Shown: positions 46,335 through 57,793, counted from the stretch's first letter. The stretch: DNA of 64,000 bases from Pseudidiomarina aquimaris (GCF_003987395.1 NZ_PIPT01000007.1:62001-126000), one strand, 5' to 3'. Program-made: numbers and translations. The notes: generated by a model from the letters alone, not told the origin.

Positions 46335-47338
46335 TGTTTAAAAGAATTGTTTTAACGCTGCTGTTAGCGCTAAGTATGATGGCGCCCAGCGCAACACTTG
46401 CAGCCAACCAAGAAGCGAAATTTTACGCTGGTGGTAGCTGCTTTAAGGCCTTCCCCACCTACGATGCTTGGATCGACCTGATGCGTGAACGCAATGGTTG
46501 GTTCAAAACGTGGATCATTTCCTGGCGCTACGATGAAGAACGCTTTAACGATGCCGTTGCGAGTGTAGATTGCACCGTTGGCATCTACCCCAGTACCGAT
46601 GGCACCATGGTACAAGCCTTTATCGTCAAACCTAAGCAAGTGAAAGAACCGCTACCTATGGTGCTTTACAACCGCGGCGGCAATCAGGGGTTTGGTGCGG
46701 TAACACTGGCGCAACTTTTGGATTTTATCATTCCTTTATCCAAACAAGGTTATGTCGTCGCTGCAACGCAATACCGTGGCGGGAGTCGCCGCTCAGAAGG
46801 CCAAGATGAATTTGGCGGCCGCGACGTGCAAGATGTTCTCGCGCTTAGCGAACTGGTGGCAGCAATGCCTGAAACCGATAGTTCGCAACGCTTCATGTTA
46901 GGCGTGTCGCGAGGAGCGATGAACACCTTTATGGCCTTACGCGATGCACCAAAAGAAACGACGAACAACTACCGCGCAGTGGCGGTGATTGGTGGCCTTG
47001 TTGATTTGATCGAGATGAAAGACTTTCGCCCAGAAATGGAACGTGTCTATCGCGCCCTCATTCCCAATTACGCCACGCAACAAGCAGAGCAGCTTTACAC
47101 ACGTTCGGTGAGCCTATGGCCGGAGAAATTACCCGCTCACGTTGGTGTGTTGCAATTGCACGGCGAGGATGACGAGCGCGTCTCAGTACAGTCAGCGCGG
47201 ACGCTTTCCGAGCGCTTGCACACTCATATTAGGTCGCATAATCTCAAAGTGTTCAGCGGTGAAGATCACATGATTCGTGGTGAACGTGAGACGGTTGTTG
47301 CTGAAATCGATCGTTGGTTCCAGCAGCATCTTAAATAA
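46334..47338 (+). CDS. Secreted alpha/beta-hydrolase (prolyl-oligopeptidase-like)
   Basis: 334 residues with a signal peptide (SATLAAN). Nucleophile elbow GVSRGAMN (Ser about residue 195), Asp in LHGEDDERV and His in GEDHMI complete the triad in the S9/dienelactone-hydrolase order. The ATG sits at the preceding stop. With the amidohydrolase and trypsin-like protease it forms an exported hydrolase operon. Confidence 0.85.
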   Translation: MFKRIVLTLLLALSMMAPSATLAANQEAKFYAGGSCFKAFPTYDAWIDLMRERNGWFKTWIISWRYDEERFNDAVASVDCTVGIYPSTDGTMVQAFIVKPKQVKEPLPMVLYNRGGNQGFGAVTLAQLLDFIIPLSKQGYVVAATQYRGGSRRSEGQDEFGGRDVQDVLALSELVAAMPETDSSQRFMLGVSRGAMNTFMALRDAPKETTNNYRAVAVIGGLVDLIEMKDFRPEMERVYRALIPNYATQQAEQLYTRSVSLWPEKLPAHVGVLQLHGEDDERVSVQSARTLSERLHTHIRSHNLKVFSGEDHMIRGERETVVAEIDRWFQQHLK

Positions 47339-47371
47339 TCATGCAGCCATCGCTGCTCAAGGAGCAAACTA

Positions 47372-47497
47372 ATGTATGAACTAAGTGTGATTTTATCTTG
47401 GGGTTCGCCTGTTGGGATCGGGTTATTCCTGTTCTTAATGGGCTGTGGTTTGGGCGTATTCTTTTGGGGAATTTCGCGCTTGCCGCAAAAACCATGA
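47372..47497 (+). CDS. 41-residue membrane protein
   Basis: ATG 47372 is preceded by AAGGAGC at ideal spacing, and the peptide is a single hydrophobic helix with Gly-rich packing motifs (GIGLFLFLMGCGLGVFF, about residues 15-31) and a short basic end. It follows the hydrolase gene by 33 bp on the same strand, the last member of the 43591-47497 operon. Probably a small inner-membrane protein; function unknown. Confidence 0.6.
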   Translation: MYELSVILSWGSPVGIGLFLFLMGCGLGVFFWGISRLPQKP

Positions 47498-47523
47498 TTG
47501 GATACGTTGGAGAACTCTCTACC

Positions 47524-48843
47524 CTACGCTTCGTCGTAGGGTAGCTCCAATGCGCGGCACCGCTCACGAATACGATCCGTTATCGTTGCATACATTTTGT
47601 CCGGTAGTGGCGTTCGAAAACCGCTTTCGATCACCTTTAATAGCTTGCTCATGAGCTGTTTTAGTTGTTTTTCCACGAGTGCTTGCGGCAGACCCACGTT
47701 CACACCAAGCTGCACAAAGTCGCTTTGGCTATAAAAGCCAAACTGCTCGTAGGCATCACTGAAATAGCCCTCGTCTCCCTCTTCGGTTGCGAGAACACCA
47801 ATCGACATAAAGCAAGCGCGATCAAAACTGGGATAAGGGGCGAGGCTGAGTACGTCATAGATGGGCGCGATACTATCCATCTTTGCGTCTTGTCCAGAAG
47901 GTTTGCGCACCAACGAAAAATTCTTCAAGTGCAAATCATTGTTGCCAACAAGGTACGAATACACGACTTGCAAGTATAAGTTGAGCGTCACCGCTTTGCT
48001 GTTTCCGGCTGCCTCACTTAGCCTTTTTAAAACGGTTTCATAACTTAACGCATCGCTGTCCTTATGCTTTGGGTGTACCAAGCATAAAGAAGCACCATCT
48101 TCGACAAAGTAACGCTTGTCGTTGCTAAGAATATCGAAACGCTTCGTCACATAAGCGAATTCTCCGTCTTCAAAGGGGACAAGGCCACATTCAGCAGTCT
48201 TAAGGCCAATCTTATTGGCTAAACTCATGACAAAAAACTCATTTTCAGGGCAATGTGGCACACCTTCGGGGGCGGGTTTGACAATATATTGTCCGCCACG
48301 AGTCGTTGGCACCAGTTTTTGCCCCTCAAGTTTCATCATCAGCTTTCGCTGCACACCTGATATGGAATGTCCGTTGGCGTGATCGACGGCATACTCATTG
48401 AAAGAGCGTGACGTGCCAACAATAGTAACGCCCTTATCTTTTAAAGTGCTTGGTTTCGGTATTGGTAGCTCAATCAATCGCGGGTTTGGTAATGCGTCGA
48501 CCTCTCCCGCTACCACTGATACGGCACCAATAAGTTCTTCGCCATTAGCGCACAACAAACCAAACTCGTCACTTTTATCGAGTCGAGCCTTCTGCGCTTG
48601 GTGAATTCTTAGCCAACCCTCTGAAAGTAAATTGGTAAAGAAAGGCGGTAAAGCATCAAACTCATACTGGGCTTTGGTAAGCGTGAGATGATGCCCAATT
48701 GGCGCGCCTTGCAAGAGGTAATCTTCCGCATAAACAAATGTATAAGACTCTCGAGCAGATAAATCCTGCGAGGCCCGATATTCGGTGAGTAGGCCCGCCT
48801 TGACACCGTTAACGAAAACGGTCGCGATGCGATTAACGTGCAT
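47524..48843 (-). CDS. HipA-family kinase toxin
   Basis: 439 residues. HipA features: N-terminal HipA-N domain (VFVNGVKAGLLTEY), the SISGVQRKLMMKL segment corresponding to the family's SxxGxQxK activation loop, GGQYIVKPAP with the ATP-binding Lys, catalytic GNNDLHLKNFSL, and the metal-binding Asp in PIYDVLS. HipA kinases phosphorylate tRNA synthetases and induce dormancy. The upstream gene, overlapping by 11 bp, encodes the helix-turn-helix antitoxin. Confidence 0.9.
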   Translation of the reverse strand: MHVNRIATVFVNGVKAGLLTEYRASQDLSARESYTFVYAEDYLLQGAPIGHHLTLTKAQYEFDALPPFFTNLLSEGWLRIHQAQKARLDKSDEFGLLCANGEELIGAVSVVAGEVDALPNPRLIELPIPKPSTLKDKGVTIVGTSRSFNEYAVDHANGHSISGVQRKLMMKLEGQKLVPTTRGGQYIVKPAPEGVPHCPENEFFVMSLANKIGLKTAECGLVPFEDGEFAYVTKRFDILSNDKRYFVEDGASLCLVHPKHKDSDALSYETVLKRLSEAAGNSKAVTLNLYLQVVYSYLVGNNDLHLKNFSLVRKPSGQDAKMDSIAPIYDVLSLAPYPSFDRACFMSIGVLATEEGDEGYFSDAYEQFGFYSQSDFVQLGVNVGLPQALVEKQLKQLMSKLLKVIESGFRTPLPDKMYATITDRIRERCRALELPYDEA

Positions 48844-49141
48844 CGGAGCGGCCTACATACAATGTATAGTTGCCAAATACAGCAATAATTGACTCAATGG
48901 TTGAGCACTTCGTTGAGCTAGGTGAATTAAACGCTGCGTAAAGTGTTGTCTTACTTATCATCGCTAAGTCGCAAAAGGTGTCGATGGTAATATCGTTCTC
49001 TTTCACGTATTGAGTCACACGATCCTTTAATTCAGACAGCGGAAATAGCTCTTTATCTTCAAGTTCGGCTGCCTCGATTCGCTCGAGCTCCTGCAAAAGC
49101 CTGCGCGTCTGCTGCTTTAATTCTGTAATATGACCCTTCAT
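48833..49141 (-). CDS. Helix-turn-helix antitoxin partner of HipA
   Basis: About 102 residues from ATG 49141 (GGCGAG upstream; TTG 49153 is an alternative). The N-terminal third is a charged coiled coil (TELKQQTRRLLQELERIEA), followed by a divergent helix-turn-helix (TIDTFCDLAMISKTTLYAAF). It replaces the canonical HipB in the toxin-antitoxin pair. AT-rich dyads upstream may be its operators. Confidence 0.75.
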   Translation of the reverse strand: MKGHITELKQQTRRLLQELERIEAAELEDKELFPLSELKDRVTQYVKENDITIDTFCDLAMISKTTLYAAFNSPSSTKCSTIESIIAVFGNYTLYVGRSDAR

Positions 49142-49164
49142 GTACTCGCCCAATAAAGTTGCTT

Positions 49165-49214
49165 TTAGTGAACTAAATTATAAATATCGATCATTTAGTT
49201 TGATATAGCAAACT
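49165..49214. promoter_or_regulatory. Operator-like dyads upstream of the HipA operon
   Basis: TTAGT-GA-ACTAA (49165-49176) and AGTTTG-ATATAG-CAAACT (49197-49214) are perfect inverted repeats in the AT-rich 115-bp gap. HipB-type antitoxins bind such dyads to autorepress. Confidence 0.4.
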
Positions 49215-49268
49215 TATATTGCAATAAGTACACTAAGGCGTACTTTTTGATCAAAAACTCTATTTTAG

Positions 49269-50519
49269 TCATTTAAATTGAACTACAACCCGAAAAATTG
49301 GCGGCTCAACCACTGTCTCAAGCTGCCATTGACTGAGTTCACAGATACGCTTCACCAAATGCAGTCCTTGCCCAAGACCTCGGCTAGCAGGCCCTTTTAC
49401 GCTGCTTTCAGTGACATTTTCTGGCGTTTGATCGCCTACTGGGTTACTCCAATGCAATGCGTGTCCCTTCAGCTCAATATGCAGCACCGGTTCGCTCGCA
49501 TGCAATATTGCGTTATTGATAAGGTTGGTCAGAATTAACTGCAGTAGATTCTGGTTGGCTTGAATACGATAGCTGCTCGGTACATTGATGTGCAGCTCAA
49601 AATCGTCAAGACCGGATAGCTTTCGGTGGCTCACAACGCAGCTTTCCAGCTCAGCCAACAGGCTTAAAGATTCAGTTTGTACCGATTCTTCGCGCGCTAG
49701 CGCGAGCAGCACTGTGGTGGTTTCTTCAATGCGCGTAACCATTTCTCTGAGCTGCTTACCCTGCTGTGCAGTTAGCCCTTTGGCGTCATCAACGCGCTCA
49801 ACCAGAAACTTCAAAACGGTGGTCGGTGTGCGTAACTCATGGCTAATGTCACGAGTAAAGTCGGCCTCGCGTTGCAACGCAGCTTGCAGTTTGTCGACGC
49901 TGCTTTTCACCACGTCGGCAAGATAGCCTATTTCGTTAGGCGGTAAATGCTGGGGCAGCTCTATCGGCGCAGCGGTGTCGCTTGACTGTTTAAAGCTGTT
50001 GGATAGGCGTGTTAATGGCTGGGTAATGCTTCGCCCTAAATAGAAGCTCAGTAACCATGCTGCCCCGAGCACGATGGCAAAAATCAATCCGATCCAGGGC
50101 ACTAAACGCGGTAAGTAATCGCGTGACACTTCAAAGCCAGTTACATCGGCCACAAGAATCCACTCGTTACCGCCTAATTGCAGAGTTTGCACATGCAGTG
50201 TGCCGCCTGTTGCAGTCGGAAATTCGACACGTTCGGGTGAACGTTCGCGAAGTTCGTAAACGCTCGCCGGCAACTCGTGCCAGCTTGCGTAAACCGTCAT
50301 GAACGGAAAACGTGGTTGTGTTATTCGGTCCTGCTCGGCATAAACTTGCTCAAGGTAGGTCGCTTCGCTGTTTACCAGTCGATTGAACACATTGTCCTCA
50401 ACCACATAGGCATAAGCGATAAGTAAACCCACCAAACAGACTGCGAGGATAAGCGCGAAGCTTACGACCGCGGTCTGTAAAGTGCGATTGATGCTCGTAC
50501 TTTTACCGGTCACATCCAC
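49269..50519 (-). CDS. Two-TM sensor histidine kinase with HAMP
   Basis: About 416 residues if started at GTG 50519 (GTG 50531 also possible); both lie at or near the response regulator stop. Two membrane helices (about 15-38 and 135-155) flank a periplasmic sensor of ~95 residues, followed by HAMP, HisKA with FTRDISHELRTPTTVLKF and an HATPase domain (LTNLINNAILHA; GLGQGLHLVKRI). Last gene of the S41-regulator-kinase operon. Confidence 0.88.
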   Translation of the reverse strand: MDVTGKSTSINRTLQTAVVSFALILAVCLVGLLIAYAYVVEDNVFNRLVNSEATYLEQVYAEQDRITQPRFPFMTVYASWHELPASVYELRERSPERVEFPTATGGTLHVQTLQLGGNEWILVADVTGFEVSRDYLPRLVPWIGLIFAIVLGAAWLLSFYLGRSITQPLTRLSNSFKQSSDTAAPIELPQHLPPNEIGYLADVVKSSVDKLQAALQREADFTRDISHELRTPTTVLKFLVERVDDAKGLTAQQGKQLREMVTRIEETTTVLLALAREESVQTESLSLLAELESCVVSHRKLSGLDDFELHINVPSSYRIQANQNLLQLILTNLINNAILHASEPVLHIELKGHALHWSNPVGDQTPENVTESSVKGPASRGLGQGLHLVKRICELSQWQLETVVEPPIFRVVVQFK

Positions 50520-50523
50520 TTTG

Positions 50524-51213
50524 CTATTCACTCTCACTGGTTTGCAACCGAAAGCCCACCCCGTGCAAGGTAGCGAGCATCGGTGTAGCGAAGGGCTTAT
50601 CCAGCGCTTGTCGCAAAGTATAAATATGCGAACGCAGCACATCGCTATCGGGCATGTCATCGCCCCAAATTTTACTGATAACCTGCTGGCGACTGACCGC
50701 GTTTGGAAAGGCGCGGACCAACAACAGCAAAATTGCGAAATCCGTGCTGCTCAACTTGAGTAGTTGCCCCTCACGTTGCGCCCACTGCTGCCGTTCATTG
50801 ACTTCGAGTTCTCCAATTTTCACCGTCTGCGCCTGATGTAACTGCTGACGACGTGCCAAGGCCTGACAGCGCAAGTACAGCTCCTGCAGGTCAAATGGTT
50901 TGGTCAAGTAGTCATCGGCACCGGCCGCAAAGCCCACGGACTTATCAGAAATACTGTCGCGTGCAGTCAGTAGCAGCACCGGCGGCACCGGATCGCAGGT
51001 CAACTTAATACTTTCACAGACCTGAATACCCGTCATGTCCGGCAACATCACATCCAAAATCACCACATCGTAATTTTGCTCTTGCGCTAATTGCAGCCCA
51101 TGCCGCCCAGTTGCGGCAAAATCGACTTGCACGCCCTGCTCTTCAAGGTAGTCACAGACCTCAGTCGCAATAGCTAAGGTATCTTCAACCAGCAAGACCG
51201 TTAATGAGGTCAT
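50524..51213 (-). CDS. OmpR/PhoB-family response regulator
   Basis: 229 residues: receiver with Asp54 (VVILDVMLP) and Lys in LTKPFDL, and a winged-helix output domain (about 130-225; SSTDFAILLLLVRAFPNAVSRQQV). It overlaps the S41 peptidase gene upstream by 4 bp. Its likely binding site is the 9-bp inverted repeat in the divergent promoter at 52636-52676. Confidence 0.92.
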   Translation of the reverse strand: MTSLTVLLVEDTLAIATEVCDYLEEQGVQVDFAATGRHGLQLAQEQNYDVVILDVMLPDMTGIQVCESIKLTCDPVPPVLLLTARDSISDKSVGFAAGADDYLTKPFDLQELYLRCQALARRQQLHQAQTVKIGELEVNERQQWAQREGQLLKLSSTDFAILLLLVRAFPNAVSRQQVISKIWGDDMPDSDVLRSHIYTLRQALDKPFATPMLATLHGVGFRLQTSESE

Positions 51214-52595
51214 TGCACCAGCTCCTTTATTTTTGTCAGCGCGGTATCACTGCCGCTTGCCATGTCGGGCTGCACCCTTACGTCAGGCATAACAGGCGTA
51301 ACCTCACTCGCGCCATTCGGGCGCACCAACAGTCGTGTGGCAACATACGCGCGCAACTGCGAATGCGGTAAGTTAAATAGATTCCCTTGCGCAGTCTGAT
51401 TTGCATAGCCGCCGGTCGGCTCACCGACAAGCGTACCCATCTGGTTGTCCTGCACTGTGGTTGCGAACACAATGGCTGCCGAATAAGTCACCGGCCCTAC
51501 CAGCACATAGACATCGCCAGCAAAGCGTTTGGCTTCACTTTTTGGACTCACTTCATCAGTCCACGGCGTGTGAATCATATCGCCTACACTTCCTTTATAG
51601 CCGAACCAACCGCGATTGTCCTCGTTGAGTCGCTCGGTAACGTGCGACACCAGCTTGAAGGGTGCGTCGGCAAGGTAGCTGGCTAGCTCAGTCGCGGTAT
51701 CGGTGTTACCACCGGTGTTATCGCGAATATCAATGATCAGGTGCTGAACCTTTTGCTCTTTAAGCGTGGCAAAATGCGTAGCAACCGCGCCGGCAAATTG
51801 TTCCGGATCGACATCAAAAGATCCGACACGCAAATAAGCAAGGTTTGGCTCCAAAAGCTGTAGTTCTAGATCTTCATTTGCGGCTTGCGCAGTTTGTGAC
51901 TGCCACTGCTCATCACTTGTGATTGTGACCGAGTAGGTTTGTGCTTCATGCTTCAGCACTAGCTCAAACTCGCCGAGCATTCCAAACACTGCCCACAGCA
52001 TATATGGAAAACGCTCCGCAACGAATGCATCGCGCAGGCGTCGGGTTTCGCCACCCACGTAGAGTTGCCCCTGCTCGATAATGTGCTCGGCTGCTACACC
52101 GTTAATCGAGAGAATCTGGCTGCCCGCCGGAAGGGATTGCGTTCCGTTTGCTGCTGTTTGAGCATAGCCCCGCGCGAGGTAGAGCGCACCGTTCTGCTCT
52201 TTAACAGCAAAAGGAAATGGCTGTTGTCCAGCCGCAACTGCCGCGGTGTACTCCTGATAAGGCCAAAGCAAAAAGCTGTGTCCGTCATTGAATAAATGTG
52301 ACAACTGTCCGACGTAGCGGAAGAACTCGACGCGCGTCATGGGTTGGTCAATTTGCTGCTTCAGTTCCACCACCCGCTGCTGTAGCACTTGCTCGTCAGC
52401 ATAACCATCGAAGTCAGGATGCCGGGCACGCACGCCAGCTACGTAGGCATCAATGTCTTGGTGAAGTTCTGCCACTGAGATTTCACGGTCCATTAAGCTT
52501 GGATCTTCAAGATCCGGAAAAATATCTAAATGGGACTGCGCGCAGCCACCAAGGAATAAAACGGTGAAAAGTAGAATCGCTTTTAATGTGTTCAT
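51210..52595 (-). CDS. S41-family peptidase lipoprotein
   Basis: 461 residues. Lipobox LGGC-AQ at the N-terminus. The tail-specific protease-like domain shows IDIRDNTGGN, VTYSAAIVFATTVQDN with the nucleophile Ser, and GEPTGGYANQT; a central PDZ-like stretch (PAGSQILSINGV) is present. It is the first gene of an operon with its own two-component system, so the pair may sense the substrate or product of this peptidase. A second S41 peptidase lies at 61608. Confidence 0.85.
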   Translation of the reverse strand: MNTLKAILLFTVLFLGGCAQSHLDIFPDLEDPSLMDREISVAELHQDIDAYVAGVRARHPDFDGYADEQVLQQRVVELKQQIDQPMTRVEFFRYVGQLSHLFNDGHSFLLWPYQEYTAAVAAGQQPFPFAVKEQNGALYLARGYAQTAANGTQSLPAGSQILSINGVAAEHIIEQGQLYVGGETRRLRDAFVAERFPYMLWAVFGMLGEFELVLKHEAQTYSVTITSDEQWQSQTAQAANEDLELQLLEPNLAYLRVGSFDVDPEQFAGAVATHFATLKEQKVQHLIIDIRDNTGGNTDTATELASYLADAPFKLVSHVTERLNEDNRGWFGYKGSVGDMIHTPWTDEVSPKSEAKRFAGDVYVLVGPVTYSAAIVFATTVQDNQMGTLVGEPTGGYANQTAQGNLFNLPHSQLRAYVATRLLVRPNGASEVTPVMPDVRVQPDMASGSDTALTKIKELVQ

Positions 52596-52635
52596 GGTCG
52601 TCTCCTAATGCTTTCGGCACAGACTACGCGAACCT

Positions 52636-52676
52636 ATGTGAAGACTTTGTCGAGGCTGTGCAATTTTTCTTCACAT
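52636..52676. promoter_or_regulatory. 9-bp inverted repeat in a divergent promoter
   Basis: ATGTGAAGA (52636-52644) and TCTTCACAT (52668-52676) are perfect inverted copies 23 bp apart, between the S41/two-component operon and the DJ-1 gene. Candidate site for the OmpR-type regulator, acting on both directions. Confidence 0.45.
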
Positions 52677-52731
52677 TCTCACGACAGCGCGCCCGCTAGG
52701 ATGCTCGAGAACCTTAACCAGGAGACACACA

Positions 52732-53868
52732 ATGAAAAACGTCATTCTATTTTTAACCGCAGCAGCGTTGATACTTGGTAGTTGCTGTCTGAAGACTGCC
52801 ATGGCGCAGACACCTGCGCAAACACCTGAGGGTGGCGATAGTCAAAAACGCGTAGTTATGCTCATCTCAAGTAACGGCACCGAGCAGGCACTGGAACTCA
52901 GCTACGATCTTGAAGAACTCGCGCAAGCTTATTTAGTGCTGCACGACAACGGCGTTCAGGTCGACATCATGAGCCCGAAAGGCGGTCCCGTGCTAGTAAA
53001 GAACAACAAGGACGATTTGGCTTATATTCAACGCTTTAAACAGCTTGCCCTGAGCCAGCTTGAGAACACCTTGGCGCCAGCCTCTGTAAACCTGAGCGAT
53101 TACCACGCTGTTTTTGTGATTGGTGGTGCAGGGGCCATGATTGACTTGCCTGCCGATGCCGCAACACAAACGCTGCTGAGTTCGGCGGTAGCTCGCGATA
53201 TGACCATTACTGCCGTCTGTCACGGCCCTGCAGCATTAGTTAATTTGCACACTGCCGATGGCAGTTGGTTTGTCGAAGGCAAACGCATGAATAGCTTTAC
53301 TAACACTGAAGAGCATGCCTTTTCAGCAGAGCATATCGAACACTTCCCGTTCTTACTTGAAGATAAACTAAAAGAACGTGGCGCTATCTTCGTCAATAAC
53401 GCACCGATGTTGCCTTATGTTGCCGTAGACGGAAATTTGATCACTGCACAAAATCCGGGTTCCGTTGCTAAGGCCGCCGAAGCGACAGTATTGGCTCTTG
53501 GTTTGCCGCTACAAACGCGTGAAGCCTTTAAGGATGAAGCGACAATGGAATTAATTTCCAAAGCTCGTGAAACCGGTGCCGCCGTGCTTGATCTTGCACT
53601 CGCTCGAGACACAGACAGCTACGACATGAACTACCTTGCGCTGTACGGTTTTTACGCCTATCGCATTGCTGATACGCAAGACAAACCTCGCGAACTAACT
53701 CTTATGCAAACCATTCGTAAGTACTTTTCGCACCCAGAATATGACACGCAGTTGATTTTGAATTTGCTTGAGCAAGGTCAGCGTGACGCTGCATTAGAGG
53801 TATTCGAGGAGTTCAAAACTCGCTTTGCCGGTCATGCCAACATTGCGAAGCTTGAATCCGCTTTTTAG
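52732..53868 (+). CDS. Secreted DJ-1/PfpI-family protein with extra C-terminal domain
   Basis: 378 residues with signal peptide ending AMA-QTP. DJ-1/class I amidotransferase fold spans about 38-265: nucleophile Cys in AVCHGPAAL, and the usual acidic residue in the Hsp31/ThiJ-like ELSYDLEEL. About 110 C-terminal residues follow (alpha-helical, FKDEATMELISK...), not part of the usual fold. Divergent from the S41 operon and sharing its promoter region. RBS AGGAGA. Confidence 0.82.
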   Translation: MKNVILFLTAAALILGSCCLKTAMAQTPAQTPEGGDSQKRVVMLISSNGTEQALELSYDLEELAQAYLVLHDNGVQVDIMSPKGGPVLVKNNKDDLAYIQRFKQLALSQLENTLAPASVNLSDYHAVFVIGGAGAMIDLPADAATQTLLSSAVARDMTITAVCHGPAALVNLHTADGSWFVEGKRMNSFTNTEEHAFSAEHIEHFPFLLEDKLKERGAIFVNNAPMLPYVAVDGNLITAQNPGSVAKAAEATVLALGLPLQTREAFKDEATMELISKARETGAAVLDLALARDTDSYDMNYLALYGFYAYRIADTQDKPRELTLMQTIRKYFSHPEYDTQLILNLLEQGQRDAALEVFEEFKTRFAGHANIAKLESAF

Positions 53869-53977
53869 GTCACCGATTTAAGTGAAGCCTCGCAAACCTC
53901 TTTCCTGGCGTCAGGTTTGGGGTTTGCTTCATACTGAACTACCTTTAAACCTCAATTCAACACTTATAGAGGTTTCC

Positions 53978-54367
53978 ATGAGCACTGCCCTCGATCTGGT
54001 TCAAAACGTCTACCGCGCGTTTGCCAAAGGTGACATTCCCTCTGTTCTCGGAAGACTTGCACCCAACATTCGCTGGACCGAAGCCGAAGGCGGCCCCTAC
54101 GGTGGTGTTTTCATCGGTCCAGATGCCGTGCTTGAGAATGTATTTATGAGGCTAGGCGGCGAGTGGGACAATTTTACCGCTGTTCCGCACGAATTCATTG
54201 CAGAAGGGTCGACCATTGTTGCGTTGGGCGAATACAGTGGTTCGTATAAGGCGACCGGCAAAAGCTTTAAAGCGCCTTTCGCCCATGTCTGGAAACTTGA
54301 GGGCGGCAAAGCCGTGTCCTTTCAGCAATACACCGACACCGCTGTGCACCAACGTCCGCTGCGATAA
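53978..54367 (+). CDS. SnoaL/NTF2-like protein
   Basis: 129 residues from ATG 53978 (GAGG six bases upstream); the frame further upstream is not protein-like. A ketosteroid-isomerase/NTF2 fold is indicated by LVQNVYRAFAKGDIPSVLGRLAPNIRWTEA and the WKLEGGKAVSFQQYTDT ending. Such proteins are cytosolic dimers with varied roles; the substrate is unknown. Confidence 0.85.
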   Translation: MSTALDLVQNVYRAFAKGDIPSVLGRLAPNIRWTEAEGGPYGGVFIGPDAVLENVFMRLGGEWDNFTAVPHEFIAEGSTIVALGEYSGSYKATGKSFKAPFAHVWKLEGGKAVSFQQYTDTAVHQRPLR

Positions 54368-54400
54368 CAATTTAAACGACCCTCCATGCATCGAAAAAAC

Positions 54401-56656
<2,256 letters not shown>

Positions 56657-56683
56657 ACCTTCACTACAGTCCTTACGTAACTT

Positions 56684-56715
56684 AAAACGCCCCATGCTTT
56701 CGCTGGGGCGTTTTT
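56684..56715 (+). terminator. Rho-independent terminator of katG
   Basis: Eleven-bp stem (56684-56694 with 56704-56714) rich in GC at its base (CGCCCCA/TGGGGCG), 9-nt loop, ending in a TTTTT run at 56711-56715. Confidence 0.85.
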
Positions 56716-56788
56716 GCTGTCATTTGCGCGAGCTCGACAGGCAAAGTACACTCGTCGGTCCATAATTTCGATAACAAGAGGCAACAGC

Positions 56789-57784
56789 ATGGCTGCATTT
56801 GGTTCCGTATTTATGCCCGAAATGGCACTTACTACCTTTGATGGCAACGGTTGGAGCGCTACGGAAATTGTCGATGCCGACGCCATCTCATTACACCCAG
56901 GCGCTCATGTGTTGCACTATGCCAGTACTTGTTTTGAAGGGCTTAAAGCATTTCGTCATGACGATGGGTCAATCAATATTTTTCGCATGGACGCCAATAT
57001 TGCTCGGATGATCCAGAGCAGCCGTCTACTTTCGTTGCCGGAACCCTCAGCGCAACAACTTGAAGAAATGATCATTAGCATCGTCAAGCGTTTCGCTGCT
57101 GATGTGCCTGAGCCGCCGGGCTCAATGTATATCCGCCCTACGCATATCGGCACCGAGCCAGCGATTGGCAAGGCAGCTAACCCAAGCCTCACCTCTATGC
57201 TCTATGTTTTGCTATCACCAGTAGGAGACTACTTTTCAGGTGGTATCCGCCCTCTGCGCTTGCTGCTTGAGCAAAACGGTTCGCGCTGTGCCGCACATAT
57301 GGGCATGATCAAAAGCGGTGGCAACTACGCCAGTGCCTTACAACCTATTCTGACCGCACGCAAAGCGGTGAATGCCGACCAAGTATTATTCTGTCCTGAC
57401 GGCGATGTGCAAGAAACCGGAGCGGCGAACTTTTTGCTGATCGACGGTAACGAGATCATCACCAAAGCACTTGATAGCACCTTTTTACACGGCATCACGC
57501 GCAATTCTATTTTGACCCTTGCACGCGACATGGGCATGACCGTTAGTGAACGCAATTTGAGTGTCGATGAACTGTTAGAACGCGCCAGCAAGCCTCATTC
57601 CGAAGCGGCGCTATCAGGTACAGCCGCCGTACTTACGCCTGTTGGCACGCTAATTGAAGATGGCAAAGAGTATCAAGTGGGCTCAGGCGAGCAAGGCCCC
57701 ACCACCGAAAAGCTTCGTGCCGCGCTTAATGCTGTGCAGTGGGGCAAAACACCTGATACGCATGATTGGCTCACGCGTGTTTGA
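56789..57784 (+). CDS. ilvE: Branched-chain amino acid aminotransferase
   Basis: About 331 residues from ATG 56789 (AGAGG upstream). Class IV PLP aminotransferase: YASTCFEGLKAFR, YIRPTHIGTEP, the PLP-binding Lys in MIKSGGNYA, and ETGAANFLLI. This matches the longer BCAT type rather than E. coli IlvE. It transfers amino groups between glutamate and the branched-chain keto acids. Ends nine bp from the convergent zinc-finger gene. Confidence 0.9.
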   Translation: MAAFGSVFMPEMALTTFDGNGWSATEIVDADAISLHPGAHVLHYASTCFEGLKAFRHDDGSINIFRMDANIARMIQSSRLLSLPEPSAQQLEEMIISIVKRFAADVPEPPGSMYIRPTHIGTEPAIGKAANPSLTSMLYVLLSPVGDYFSGGIRPLRLLLEQNGSRCAAHMGMIKSGGNYASALQPILTARKAVNADQVLFCPDGDVQETGAANFLLIDGNEIITKALDSTFLHGITRNSILTLARDMGMTVSERNLSVDELLERASKPHSEAALSGTAAVLTPVGTLIEDGKEYQVGSGEQGPTTEKLRAALNAVQWGKTPDTHDWLTRV

Positions 57785-57793
57785 ATCGCACAT

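Noticed and set aside
53882-53977. 32-codon extension of the SnoaL-like protein
   Set aside because: Not protein-like and without ribosome binding site; the ATG at 53978 has GAGG at correct distance.
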